From positions 41,018,068-41,082,067 of the forward strand of contig CM059566.1 of NCBI GenBank assembly GCA_030386875.1: a DNA stretch of 64,000 nucleotides, in the 5' to 3' direction. Position numbers and translations under genes: made by a program. Position 1 is the stretch's first letter, and every line of letters starts with the position of its first letter. Positions 12,795-23,531 of this stretch are shown here, piece after piece. Under the pieces are notes generated by a model, which saw only the letters and a list, made by a program, of their open reading frames with translations, ran no database searches and had not been told where the DNA came from. This stretch comes from Morinoia aosen (lineage: Eukaryota; Arthropoda; Malacostraca; Amphipoda; Talitridae).

Positions 12795-13066
12795 CACGGT
12801 AGAAGAAACAAGATAGGGTAATTTCTATGAGGGAAAGTACACCTTCTCCTGTTCGGCTAGCCAATAGAAAGGCTTTATTTTAAATAAAATTTATGACGTC
12901 ACCAAAACGCCACGTCGTTAGGCCAATAATGGAGACGGATTTCGAGGTAGCAGGGGTACCAAAAACAATATGAGCACTGCTATTGGTTCGTTGACGTGAC
13001 GTCAGCAAACCCCGACAGTCGACGAAAAAAAGACTGATTTGACCCTACCTTGTTTCTTCAACCGTG
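12795..13066 (-). mobile_element. MITE copy 2 (about 272 bp), inverted relative to copy 1
   Basis: It starts CACGGTAGAAGAAACAAG and ends CTTGTTTCTTCAACCGTG, a terminal inverted repeat of about 25 bp. Its reverse complement aligns with copy 1 along its length (AAACAAGGTAGGGTCAAAT, the GACTGT region, CGTTGGTTATTGG blocks) at roughly three quarters identity by eye. It has two perfect TGACGTCA sites (12894-12901 and 12997-13004) and inverted CCAAT boxes. Confidence 0.75.
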
Positions 13067-13794
13067 ATAGGTTCGTACGTGCATGTATGTTAGTGTATAT
13101 GTATGTTCAAGTGAAAACCATGCAAACAAGAATAGAGGAATCAAATCTTGACAAGACTCACATTCAAGTAGTTCACTTAAAAAAGTTCTCATGGGTAAAC
13201 TACAGCTCGAACTTAAGAAAAACGGTTACTTTTGATATCCTGGGTACGTTGATAAACAACATTTCTCAGAACGGATTTAACAAAATCCTTCTTCCTATGA
13301 TAAAAAACTCACGGAAATTTTTTTCTCAATAGTCGATTTTTTGGCCATTGGATATCAAAGTTTTGTGTTTTTGTCCCCCACTCCACTAAAAATTGGGTGC
13401 TACTATAACGTGAGGTCTACCACACTATAGCATGAGATCTACTTCTAGCTAGTACTAAAGCTTGAGGTTAGGTTAGGTTACTCATGGATGTTGCTTACTT
13501 CTATTCATTTAATTTAGTTATAAACACTTAATTCGCACATCTCAAACTGCATAAAGTAAGCGATATATGGCGGTAAACCTCACGCTGTAGTAATACAAAA
13601 ACTTGAAGCGTGCACCTCATCATGATCTTGTGAGGACTCCGCGTTACGATATTTATTCGGACGACGTATAATTAGCCGAGTAATTTGCCATATTGTATCA
13701 AATTTTAATTTCCTGCTGCATTTCCTTCTTTAAATTTCATACTTTATTTTCTCCTCACTCCCACACCGCCTCTCCACCGCAGCTGCGACCGCCT
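13067..13794. other. AT-rich sequence, no gene seen
   Basis: Contains a short TTAGG run (GGTTAGGTTAGGTTA near 13464), too short to be telomeric. No supportable gene. Confidence 0.5.
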
Positions 13795-14060
13795 GCAGGA
13801 AAAAACAGAAAATGCATCGCGCTCCTTTGGAAATTTTGCACCCCGTTAGTGCCGTTACCTTACAGTGTCACGAAGACGTTTTAAGGTATTGGATGTTGTC
13901 TTGTTGTTTTATCTTGAATATTGCGAAGTATCGCTGGGAAAAAAAGCCAATGCATCGCCCTACCCTCCGAAATTTTACACTGCGTTAGCTTATGGTGTCA
14001 CAAAGACGTTTTAAAGGTATTGGATGTTATTTAGTTGTTTATTCTTGAACATTAAAGATT
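13795..14060. repeat. tandem duplication, about 125 bp, two diverged copies
   Basis: Both copies contain AATGCATCGC, GAAATTTT, TGTCACRAAGACGTTTTAA and GGTATTGGATGTT in the same order. Copy 1 is about 13795-13920 and copy 2 about 13937-14060. Confidence 0.75.
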
Positions 14061-14774
14061 ATTGTTTGCTTTTGAGTGGTTTCTGATGTAAATTTTGTGA
14101 GATATAATGATCTCCTTGAGTGGGTACACAGCTTTAGATTCCATTGTTCTGTAATTTCCTGAAGCAATTTTCAAACGTCTATTTTATGCTTTTTATTTCA
14201 GTGGGAGAAGATGATCGAAGCGCAGCGAGTAAGAAATCAGTTTGCATTCCACAGAAAGAGGGAATAATTAGACACTATTAATGTCACAGTGCTTTTTCCA
14301 CTGATAAACCAAGTAAATTCGGACAAATAAATGAATTTGAATTTATTGCACGCGAGTACATCAAGATATCAGAAGTTTTTCGACTCATAAATTTGAATTT
14401 AAACACAACTTATTGAACAGGAATGACCCTGAAACACTAGACCGCCTCATGGCAACGCGGTTTAAAAAGCGGCATATGATCAGGCAGGTATGTAACCTTG
14501 GAAATTATTTCAGTATAGCTTCAATTAAAAAAAATTCATTCTTGTTTCGATTAAATGCTACATTCACATAGGTTCGTATTGTAGCATAGGAATAAAACAT
14601 AACGTGTCCATACGCTTTGAGTTTCGTTTTCTCATTTCCTTCCGAATAATTCATTCATTTAAAACAGTTCTACCAACTAACGATTAATCACCCACACTTA
14701 AAAAAACTCCGTTAATCACGTATTACTACTTTATTACTCCATGCAAACACATTGTTAAAGCAATTTTTTCTATC

Positions 14775-14995
14775 ATTCTCATAGCAATTCCGCATTATAA
14801 CAAATAATTTTTAAAATTAAGCTGGACATAATAGTGCCGTAATTCTCAGAGCAATTTCGCATTATTGCTTACAATTTTCAGAAGTAAGCTGTACAAGGTT
14901 ATGGCCATAATAGTGCTGTAATTCTCAGAGCAATTTCGCATTATTGCTTACAATTTTCAGAAGTAACCTGTACTTCTATATGCAAGCTACGGACA
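14775..14995. repeat. tandem repeat of about 70-80 bp, two good copies and one partial
   Basis: Shared blocks are CATAATAGTGCYGTAATTCTC, here in part as AGTGC and GTAATTCTCAGAGCAATTTC, followed by GCATTATTGCTTACAATTTTCAGAAGTAA. The earliest copy (14775-14822) is more diverged. Confidence 0.75.
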
Positions 14996-15125
14996 TAATA
15001 GATCTGCTCCGGCGATGTGAGTGTGGTTGCGTCGCCTGAAAGAGAAAATGTCTGCAGTCCCAGAAGATGTTATGGGCCTAGCCGACATTCATTGCTTAAT
15101 AACGGGTGTGTCATACTGCAACACC

Positions 15126-15228
15126 CAGTCTAACTTTTTCGCTGCTGCATGCATGTTTTTCGCTACCCGAGTATTTAAATCGCTTAGGCGGCGAAAAACT
15201 TGCATGCTCCGGCGAAAAAGTTGAACTG
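15126..15228. repeat. long imperfect hairpin, 46-nt arms with an 11-nt loop
   Basis: The left arm (15126-15171) and the reverse complement of the right arm (15183-15228) match at about 36 of 46 positions, with perfect blocks AACTTTTTCGC, GCATGCA and GTTTTTCGC. Several mismatches become G-T pairs in RNA. The loop is TATTTAAAT-rich. It could be a small foldback element or a transcribed hairpin. It lies in a local GC-richer island (15000-15230). Confidence 0.75.
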
Positions 15229-17465
15229 TGATTGAGATCTTCTGAAAGTGCGAATGAAAGTAAATTAAAGAGCGAATTAATAATAGGGAGTGTGGGGTAT
15301 ATTTTCTGTATCCAAGCGAAAAAAATGATATGATTGATGCTTGAAATAACTGTTTAAATGAATACACGGATGTATTGAGCTGTGAATCTTTCACCTACTA
15401 ATATTTTTTGCAGATGATTCTCTTGCCGATAGTCGTACTCGTCTCCTAATTTTGAGTCAAATCGTAGACCCATTTTTTGACAGGACTTAGATTGCAAACA
15501 ATTCAAAACTTTCCCTCATTGTACCAAGTTTCGGTTTGTGGAAATAAAATTAGTTGTAGCAAGAATACAGGGAATTTTGATGATATCAGTTTGAATCGTA
15601 AGCTTGAATCGTTGTAGATTACTGGTAAACAATAAAAGGGAAAATATACCAGATTGCTTGATATAAATGTTTAAATGTCAGGGCTCATTTCTCAATATTA
15701 TCATGCTATCAAACCAGAGTCAGTAATAGAATATTTGGTTGTGTTTTCAATTTTTTTTAAACAATCAATTCAGACAACGAATAATAATATAAGAATATTG
15801 CTTTAATATATAGACTTTTAATATCCTTTAGCATTGCCAACTTGAATTTATATGAGTCACGTCGCATGTAGAAGTAAACGCTAGATTCTAGGTAAAACAT
15901 GAGTGAACACTACAATCTTTCCATGCGCGTAAATTTTCAGTCGGGTATAATTCGAGTATCAACAGCACAAAAAAAAACTTGTACTAAACACTAAAATACT
16001 CAGGTTGTGTCTTGGAGGGCTGAAAAAAATCGAGCACCGTTAGGGAAACAAAAGATCACGCATTTTACCGTCAACTGCTCGGTCGTTGGATGGGAAGTAA
16101 ATCAATAAAACATATTCCTGCTCTAGAAACTAATACCGAAATGAATGTCTGCTCATAATTAATAAACAATAAAGCAAATTTTACTTCATAAACCATGAAA
16201 TAAATTTTTATCATGTAATTCCTCTACTTGATCAACATCCTTAATTTTTTATTGCAGAGTTAACTCGGAAATGGGGTTTAGACTCTCGACTTGAAAAACC
16301 TTTCAATGTAAAATTATTCGCCTAGCTTGGTTTTTCAGTTTTTTTGCGTTAAATAGTGAGGTATTCCGGTTTTTACTTTTTTGCATTGTTTTATCGCTCA
16401 AATAACGATGGAAAGGCTCGCACTGGGCTATACTACTTTCTACTTGAAATAAATACATATAAATATATATATATATACATTCACAGTAAATATACATATA
16501 TATAGTATATATACATATCAAATACACTATTTATGTGCGAAAATGTGCAGGAAGACATGCCCATATTTTTTCTTCCAGATGCGGAAGCTAGAAACAATTT
16601 CTTTAATCCGTCTAATACCCGTTTTCCACTTTGCGAGGCAGTCGATACACTTATTATCTTGAAAAGTCATTGCACTTTTGATCCAGAATTCGGTGAAAAT
16701 CTACTGATGGCGAAAAAATTTCTTAGTAAAGAAAATCGAGTCGGCTATCTATTCTGGACAGAACTTCAGTTCGTAAACTTCTGTGCAGAATAAATAACCG
16801 ACTCGACTAGAAAATTTGTCCTCAATGCTAAAAAAATATGAACAGCTCTGAAGATTGAACATGAACAGTTTTTCTAAGCAGCTTCATGAATATTATTTTA
16901 TGTATGGAGTTTCTGGGATGCATTGATTTTTCTGTCCTCAGTTTTCCCTCGAAAATCGATCCCATTCAGGCATAAAGGAATAAGGTTTTGTGTGCATCCC
17001 GCCAGTTTGCTCAGAGCTTTTATCATCAAGATTGAATTCCCGTAAAAATTTTTTGTTAAATACTTTGTTTACGGTGCGAATCCGACCAATTTTCTTTCCA
17101 TTACGCATCATCTATGCAAAATGCACACAATTCATTTATTTTCCCCGAATATCTAAGTAATCTATTTCTCATCTGACTCAAACTTGCACAGACTTCGGCT
17201 TATCTTGTGTCTGCAACATTGGCGGCTACGAATTTTAATTTTGGTTTATTTAACGAGTCTTCTCATGCACATCCACGAACACTCGTCACGCAACCTATTG
17301 GCGCGATTTTGATTTTTTCAGAAAAGTTACTCGTATTAACATACATCATTTTTACTGGGATATCAATTCTCACGACCCGTCCTGGCTGGATAAACAAAGC
17401 TGCCAGAGAGTCACTACAGCCAGGTGTGTGTTGATGGTCCAGCGTGTTTGACTACACGCTGGGTG
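15229..17465. other. AT-rich intergenic sequence with a TA-rich microsatellite
   Basis: A TATA/CATA simple repeat occupies about 16456-16520. An 86-codon ATG frame at 16533-16793 has no recognisable motif, so I do not call it. Nothing else is supportable. Confidence 0.5.
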
Positions 17466-17512
17466 GTGTGTGCGCCTGTGTGTGTGTGTGTGTGTGTGTG
17501 TTGTGTGTGTGT

Positions 17513-17554
<42 letters not shown>

Positions 17555-17578
17555 CTGTGTGTGTGTTTGTGTTTAGGT
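17466..17578. repeat. (TG)n microsatellite
   Basis: About 110 bases of nearly pure TG dinucleotide with a few TC, TT and CC interruptions. Confidence 0.97.
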
Positions 17579-17753
17579 GTGTACCAGCTTGTCAAGTGTG
17601 ATTTCTCCTCTCAACTGCCTACCACTGATTTTCTAAATGTTTTTTTGAGTTATATAGCAATTAAGGACAATAGAGGAGACTTTCTTTGTGTGTGTGAATC
17701 TATGACGTATTTTAAACTTGATGTGGTGCAGTTCATGCTCGCAATCCTAATAT

Positions 17754-18215
17754 GAAGTGAGCTATTTTTTAGGACTAAATAGTATTTGAATCTATGCTGT
17801 ATTTTATTTTCGTAATCTTTATTTGAAGTGAGCTATTTTTTAGGACTAAATAGTTTTTGAATCTATGCAGTATTTTATTTTCGTAATCCTTATTTGAAGT
17901 GAGCTATTTTTTAGGACTAAATAGTTTTTGAATCTATGCATGCTGTATTTTATTTTCGTAATCCTTATTTGAAGTGAGCTATTTTTAAGGACTAAATAGT
18001 TTTTGAATCTATGCAGTATTTTATTTTCGTAATCCTTATTTGAAGTGAGCTATTTTTTGGGACTAAATAGTTTTTGAATCTATGCAGTATTTTATTTTCG
18101 TAATCCTTATTTGAAGTGAGCTATTTTTTAGGACTAAATAGTATTTGAATCTATGCAGTATTTCATTTTCGTAATCCCTATTTGAAGTGGGCTATTTTTT
18201 GGACTAAATTGGTTT
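17754..18215. repeat. 71-bp tandem repeat, six copies plus a partial
   Basis: The unit starts GAAGTGAGCTATTTTTTAGG and ends TTTTCGTAATCCTTATTT. Copies start at 17754, 17825, 17896, 17971, 18042, 18113 and 18184. The third unit is longer because of a 4-bp duplication (GCATGCTG). Confidence 0.97.
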
Positions 18216-19556
18216 ATCTTGTATTGGTACTTTTGAATTTAAATCTGCCACGTGCATTGCTCCGTGTAATGACTTGACTTACCCTCGAATGGCGCCCCAC
18301 AGTCGATCTGAATTATATTTGTTCTGTTAGTGGTTTTTGTAATTTTTTCCACCGTTCAAGTTTTACTTTTGATAACATAATTCACAAGCAAGATGCTTGG
18401 CTTTCGATTACATATCGTAACTTTAAGTTAAGTGTTTTCGAATGATCGTTTCATAAATAATCATTTTTGGTAACTTTCTGGCGAACGCGCCGGCCAAGCA
18501 GGACTTGTGAGTAGTGAGATGCGTGACAGAAGGCCAGCGTAGCAGACTCGTAAATGTTTGCATAGAATTTTCTCTCCGTTCAAAATTAATGTGACAGAAT
18601 TAACATACATTTTTAATTTAGATTATTTGTCAGAGAGTTAATATAATTGAGCAAATTCTTTTGAAATAGTTTGGTGCCTAGAAAAGTATATGTCAAAAAA
18701 CTATGTAAATTTCATCAGGAAAGTTTTTAAGCGATAATATTCCGTTGAATTTCTAGCATCTTTGGTATTGAAACGTATTGCTTATAACTGGGGTTATAAA
18801 TAGTGCTTAATATGATCATAATTAATTCATGATCGTGTAATTTATAGAAAATTTCCACTATTAGTAGGTTTAAGAAAAATACTTGCCATAGAAGTATGAG
18901 ATAAATTTAAGTTTTTAATTGCAGCTTACGACAAAAAGTGAGCCCAACTTCTCGTCATTGACGATGGGACATTGATAGGACAACAGTGGTGAAACTTTTT
19001 ATATATGAAACAAGATTCATCGTGCGTGGTTTTCATCCATCGTGTTATCTCTATCTTACACAACCAACAGAATAACACAATCCATGATCCCGTATTTCTC
19101 GGTGACAGCAATACCCAGTATCTATGAAGCTAAAACAATTTTGCTCCGATGAACCAACGGAAAAACATAATCCAGCATTCCATAATTTTCAGTGACAATA
19201 ATACCAGCACCCATGAAACTAAAACACGTTTACTCCGACGATACTTTAATAAAGTGAAGCCAACGCTGGACACCTCTTGAGCGACCTGCCTTGCTAGCTT
19301 TCAATTTTACGGGAGCGAGCGTTGAAGTGCGGCCGGAAGTGCTCTGTGTATCAGTCATATTTCAGCCTCCCGTCACTCTTTGTTAAGAGATGAATAATCA
19401 TCAAACCTTCACATGGAGATTCATTGGAGTTTCAAGCCCGTTCGCGCAGTTCACGGTTCAGAAACGTGACTCAAACGTACAAGTGTTCTGTGGAGAACAC
19501 CTGTTCCAGCACCTGTGACACCTCATCCTTTTCACTTCGGTGAGTGGGCAACGCTC
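18216..19556. other. intergenic sequence with a GC-richer promoter-like patch near 19250-19540
   Basis: No coding region. Around 19310-19360 the sequence contains CCGGAAGTG (a consensus ETS site) and a TATCAGTCA initiator-like motif, followed by ACTTCG then GTGAGT near 19538-19546, which resembles a splice donor. No downstream coding exon was found, so this is only a suggestion of a promoter and non-coding first exon. Confidence 0.3.
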
Positions 19557-19840
19557 TTCGAACTTTGGTGTATTTGCTCGGTATCCAGACTACTTTGAAA
19601 GCGTCGGAAGTCTTCGTTTCCTCTATAAAATAATTATGAAGCTTCTTCGTTTCTTCGAACTTTGGTGTATCTGCTCGGTATCCAGACTACGTTGGAAGCG
19701 TCGGAAGTCTTCGTTTCCTCTATAAAATAATTATGAAGCTTCTTCGTTTCTTCGAACTTTGGTGTATCTGCTCGGTATCCAGACTACTTTGGAAGCGTCG
19801 GAAGTCTTCGTTTCCTCTATAAAATGATTATGAAGCCCAA
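19557..19840. repeat. 97-bp tandem repeat, three copies
   Basis: Units begin TTCGAACTTTGGTGTATYTG and contain GCGTCGGAAGTCTTCGTTTC and CTCTATAAAATAATTATGAA. Equivalent bases fall at 19561, 19658 and 19755, a period of exactly 97. Confidence 0.96.
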
Positions 19841-20981
19841 CTTAATATTTGAGCGAAATCAAGGCTCCATTGGTAATTTTTGAACGAGCTGTTTCTGCGA
19901 TAAAAACCTATTTTACTTTATTTAGGATTTATTCAATATCAAGATCGTCTAAAAAGATTTTAAATGTTTAATTTTGTACTAAGGTAACTATTGATCCTAG
20001 TTCGGAATTTATTCAATTTCAAGATTTTTTAGCAAACTCTTGAAGTAATCTTTATGCTGTATAATAGCCATTGATTTTATTTGGGATAAATTTATTACAA
20101 AGACTATGTTTTGGAAAATTTAGAAGTCAATGATTCAGTCCTATGGCAAGCCTTTGAGCTTTTGAACTTATTTATTTAATTCTAAAATCAAATTTGCTTA
20201 ATTCTAGAGAAATTAATTTGCCATTATTAAAACTTTTATAAACTTTAACGGTTAATAATTTAGTTGTAAGATCGATTCTGAAAGTTATAGATCAGTGTTA
20301 TATATGACTGTTTATGAAAACTTCCAAAGGATATTCATTATAATTATTAACCGTTAAAACTACTATTAATATTTTTTTGCCTGTTTCTCACATCACTAAG
20401 GAAATTTATCCAGAACTAACAAAACTACTCATTCACCTTTAAGCATGAATTTGCACTATTCAGGCTTTCGGTTCAGGACATTCTTTGGTTTTTTCTTTCA
20501 CCAACGCGTGCCGTGATCTTTAGAATTATTTTAGGAAAACCTTAGCAATATTAATTTCGTGTAAAAATTTTTTTGTTCCACTACTAAATACAATTCTTTG
20601 TTTATTAACATTATTCTACATTCATAATGTTAAGGAATTATACTTATTAATTAGTTCTTCCTAAATTAATTGCCTTATTAATTAGTTGCTTTACTGTCAA
20701 TTGAAAACTGAATACAAATTACTAAGTATTCTACGAAATTAAAATCCGTATCAAACGGGTCAGAAAAATTTCGATAATTCGTAAGCCGGAGCAAATGGAA
20801 ACCTGGCAGTATATTCTGACAGTCAGTTCCGCTACTATATATCATGGAACCTTATTTATAAAGGCCAATATTACGTGCATCTGTGCGCGCGTGAAGTATG
20901 ACGAAGTATGGCGTATCCGGCCAAACTCAGGCTGGGTGCGCAGAAGAGCATGATGAGGCATACACTTGTGCTTATGCAAGC
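19841..20981. other. AT-rich intergenic sequence, nothing recognised
   Basis: No open frame of note and no array. A weak inverted relation exists between TTTAACGGTTAATAATT (20244) and AATTATTAACCGTTAAA (20341), a 17-bp perfect inverted pair about 80 bases apart. Confidence 0.55.
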
Positions 20982-21440
20982 TAGTGTATGCAGGTCAAAG
21001 TCCCTTACAATACCAGTGTAACATACTGACAATAGGGTGTGTATTCTAGGTAATTTTCTAAGTGGTGTAAGAAACAGTGTAAAAAAACGAAAAAACGTTT
21101 CAGCGCTTTATAATTACTAGTGCTATGCTCGTTTATATGCGGTTATAATAACGCTGGTATTTATAAGTATACGTAAAGTTCCCTGCCAAGTGTCAGTTCC
21201 GTCTCTAACGTTCAAGTTTTCAATACTATGTTCTATAGCCTATGTAACGTAGTGTATGAATATGTTGAAGTCCCTCACAACACCAGTGGAACATACTGAC
21301 AATAGGGTGTGTGCAAACATTCGTGTATTCAATACCATCTTCTATACGTTAATTATGGTTTATAAAGAAATGTAAAATACCAGTTTCTTATAAATAATTT
21401 GTATAAGTATACGTAAGATACAAATTTCTCATTAAGAATA
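20982..21440. repeat. tandem duplication of about 265 bp, diverged
   Basis: AGTCCCTTACAATACCAGTG followed by AACATACTGACAATAGGGTG at 21000-21040 recurs at 21268-21310 with few changes. Downstream blocks (TTCAATACTATGTTCTATA and ATAAGTATACGTAA) recur in the same order. Confidence 0.75.
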
Positions 21441-21653
21441 TTCTAAATGTAAATTCGCAATTCCGAGTGCAACCATTGATCAATATCAGAGCAAGCATTA
21501 GGCTGTACATTAAATATTCTATTTGTAAGTACACAGTATTCATGCACATACTCATAGCAAGAAACTACGGAAACTAAATAACAGGAGCGCCATTTTGAGA
21601 CCACTGCTGGAACTCCTCATCGAACGACTCATTTTCTCCCAAAATGTATTGAA

Positions 21654-22246
21654 CAATTTACAAGTCAATTAACTGTGTACTCAACTGAATAAAAACTTCA
21701 AAAGCCAACTGACTATGTAGTCGACTGAATACGAACTTCAAAAGTCAATTGAGTACGTTGTTGACTGAATACGAACTTTAGAAGTCAGAATACAAAAGTC
21801 AACTGAATACGAATTTTAAAAGTCAACTGAATACGAATTTTAAAAGTCAACTGAATACGAGCTTCAAAAGTCAACTGAATACGAACTTCAAAAGTCAACT
21901 GAATACGAGCTTCAGAAGTCAACTGAATACGAATTTCAAAAGTCAACTGAATACGAGCTTCAGAAGTCAACTGAATACGAGCTTCAGAAGTCAACTGAAT
22001 ACGAATTTCAAAATTCAACTGAATACGAATTTCAAAATTCAACTGAATACGAACTTCAAAAGTCAACTGAATATGAACTTCAAAAGTCAACTGAATATGA
22101 ACTTCAAAAGTCAACTGAATATGAACTTCAAAAGTCAACTGAATACGAGCTTCAGAAGTCAACTGAATACGAGCTTCAGAAGTCAACTGAATACGAACTT
22201 CAGAAGTCAACTGAATACGAGCTTCAGAAGTCAACTAAATACATTG
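21654..22246. repeat. 24-bp minisatellite, about 20 copies
   Basis: The unit is AAGTCAACTGAATACGAACT plus TCAA, with an edge of degenerate copies at 21654-21784. Because 24 is a multiple of 3, the minus strand has an open frame of repeated TSEARIQL/TFEVHIQL octapeptides. That frame has no signal peptide or other context and I treat it as a repeat by-product. Confidence 0.95.
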
Positions 22247-23531
22247 GTAACAAAACCAAACTCGTTACTCCTACGCTTGTTTGAAATGACAACAGTGATC
22301 TCAAAATAGCACCTGGGTGACTGAATGTGCAATAACGATGGTATTTAAAACAGTACATACCTTGAGTAGATGTACCGTGTCAGTTGCAAATTAGGTGAGG
22401 GAGACGTGGTGGAATGTAAGTGGTAGATATGCCCAAACCCACAATATCAACATTCACCTAGCAACTGCAAAGTGAATGTAAATTCCTTGAAGATGGTATC
22501 GAAGACTGCGTTTTATTTAATAAAATGTACATACTATGCATACTGAAGTAATTGCGGATTTATGGTCGCTAAGCAATCTTTTTCTTACAAATAAAATTCA
22601 TCGAGAAAACATTGAGAGCGCACAGGATATTTTTTTTTATTTTATAAATTTTTGTTTTAGCTAATTGAACATTTCTTTCGAAATCTAAAAGAAAAGTTGA
22701 GCAATCATGCTCTTAATCCTGTCGAGTTGATGCGTAGGAGATTCTGATGTGGAAACATAGCTCAACAATCTCCTAGGAATAAGTTTACCGAAAAGTTGTC
22801 CACTTATTGTTTCTTGTTATTGAAATCCTGGATGTATATTGGTATCATCCTTTCTCCTCAGCTATTGAAAACCTTTTTCCTGCTTCCAATCATACTTTTT
22901 AATTAAACTTCCCGGCGAGCTCGATTTGAAATCATGCACTTTGTTTTGATACGGAAATATTTTCCCTTCGCTGGTTATTTACAATGTTTTTAATTAACTA
23001 ATGCCTTATAGTAAAACGTGGTAGTGTAATTTACCTTGACTAGATTACATCTGCTAACAAGAACAGAATAGCTTTATGTGCATCAATACGCATTTAGCAT
23101 TTACGCATTTAGCAATTTTATACACTTCAAAGCTAAATTGAACTAGACTACACTACTTGAGAAGAAAACCAATACATTTTTAGGCTCATTTTTATGTACA
23201 AATCAAAGTTTACTTCTGGTAAACGCATCTACTAACAAGAACTGCGGCCGATTTATTTTTGTTCTTCAACTTGAATAAACCGCGCTTCTGCACAAACTCT
23301 ACGACGCTGTCGAAATTTAGCGGGCTGCAGAACTTGGGACCGAGGCCGCGCTCAGCTCTAAAATATTGAGGCGACCGCCAGACGTAATTCGGCTCGCTAT
23401 TTCGCCCCCACGGCAAGCTTTTTTTAAGAATTTCCATTATGGTTGCCAAATTTGCCATAATAAATGATGTAAAACTGATCGTGCTACGCAAATGAGTTCG
23501 TAGGGAGAATAAAATCGACTGCAAAATCAAA
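22247..23531. other. intergenic sequence with one unrecognised minus-strand frame
   Basis: At 23210-23530 (minus) an open frame of about 106 codons covers a locally GC- and CpG-richer patch (23240-23410). Its middle reads NYVWRSPQYFRAERGLGPKF, which looks more protein-like than other frames here. It starts with a non-ATG codon and I recognise no family. It could be a decayed exon or transposon fragment. Confidence 0.3.

Noticed and set aside
13460-13480. TTAGG telomere-like run
   Set aside because: Only two to three units; interstitial chance occurrence.
14202-14280. Possible terminal exon after a TTTATTTCAG acceptor (reads GEDDRSAASKKS, stop after about 25 codons)
   Set aside because: No matching upstream exon could be joined; a single acceptor motif is weak evidence.
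16533-16793. 86-codon ATG frame, somewhat protein-like
   Set aside because: No motif, signal peptide, splice partner or GC contrast; length is within chance for the amount of sequence.
21785-22234. 149-codon minus-strand frame of TSEARIQL octapeptides
   Set aside because: By-product of the 24-bp minisatellite; no flanking exon or signal peptide.
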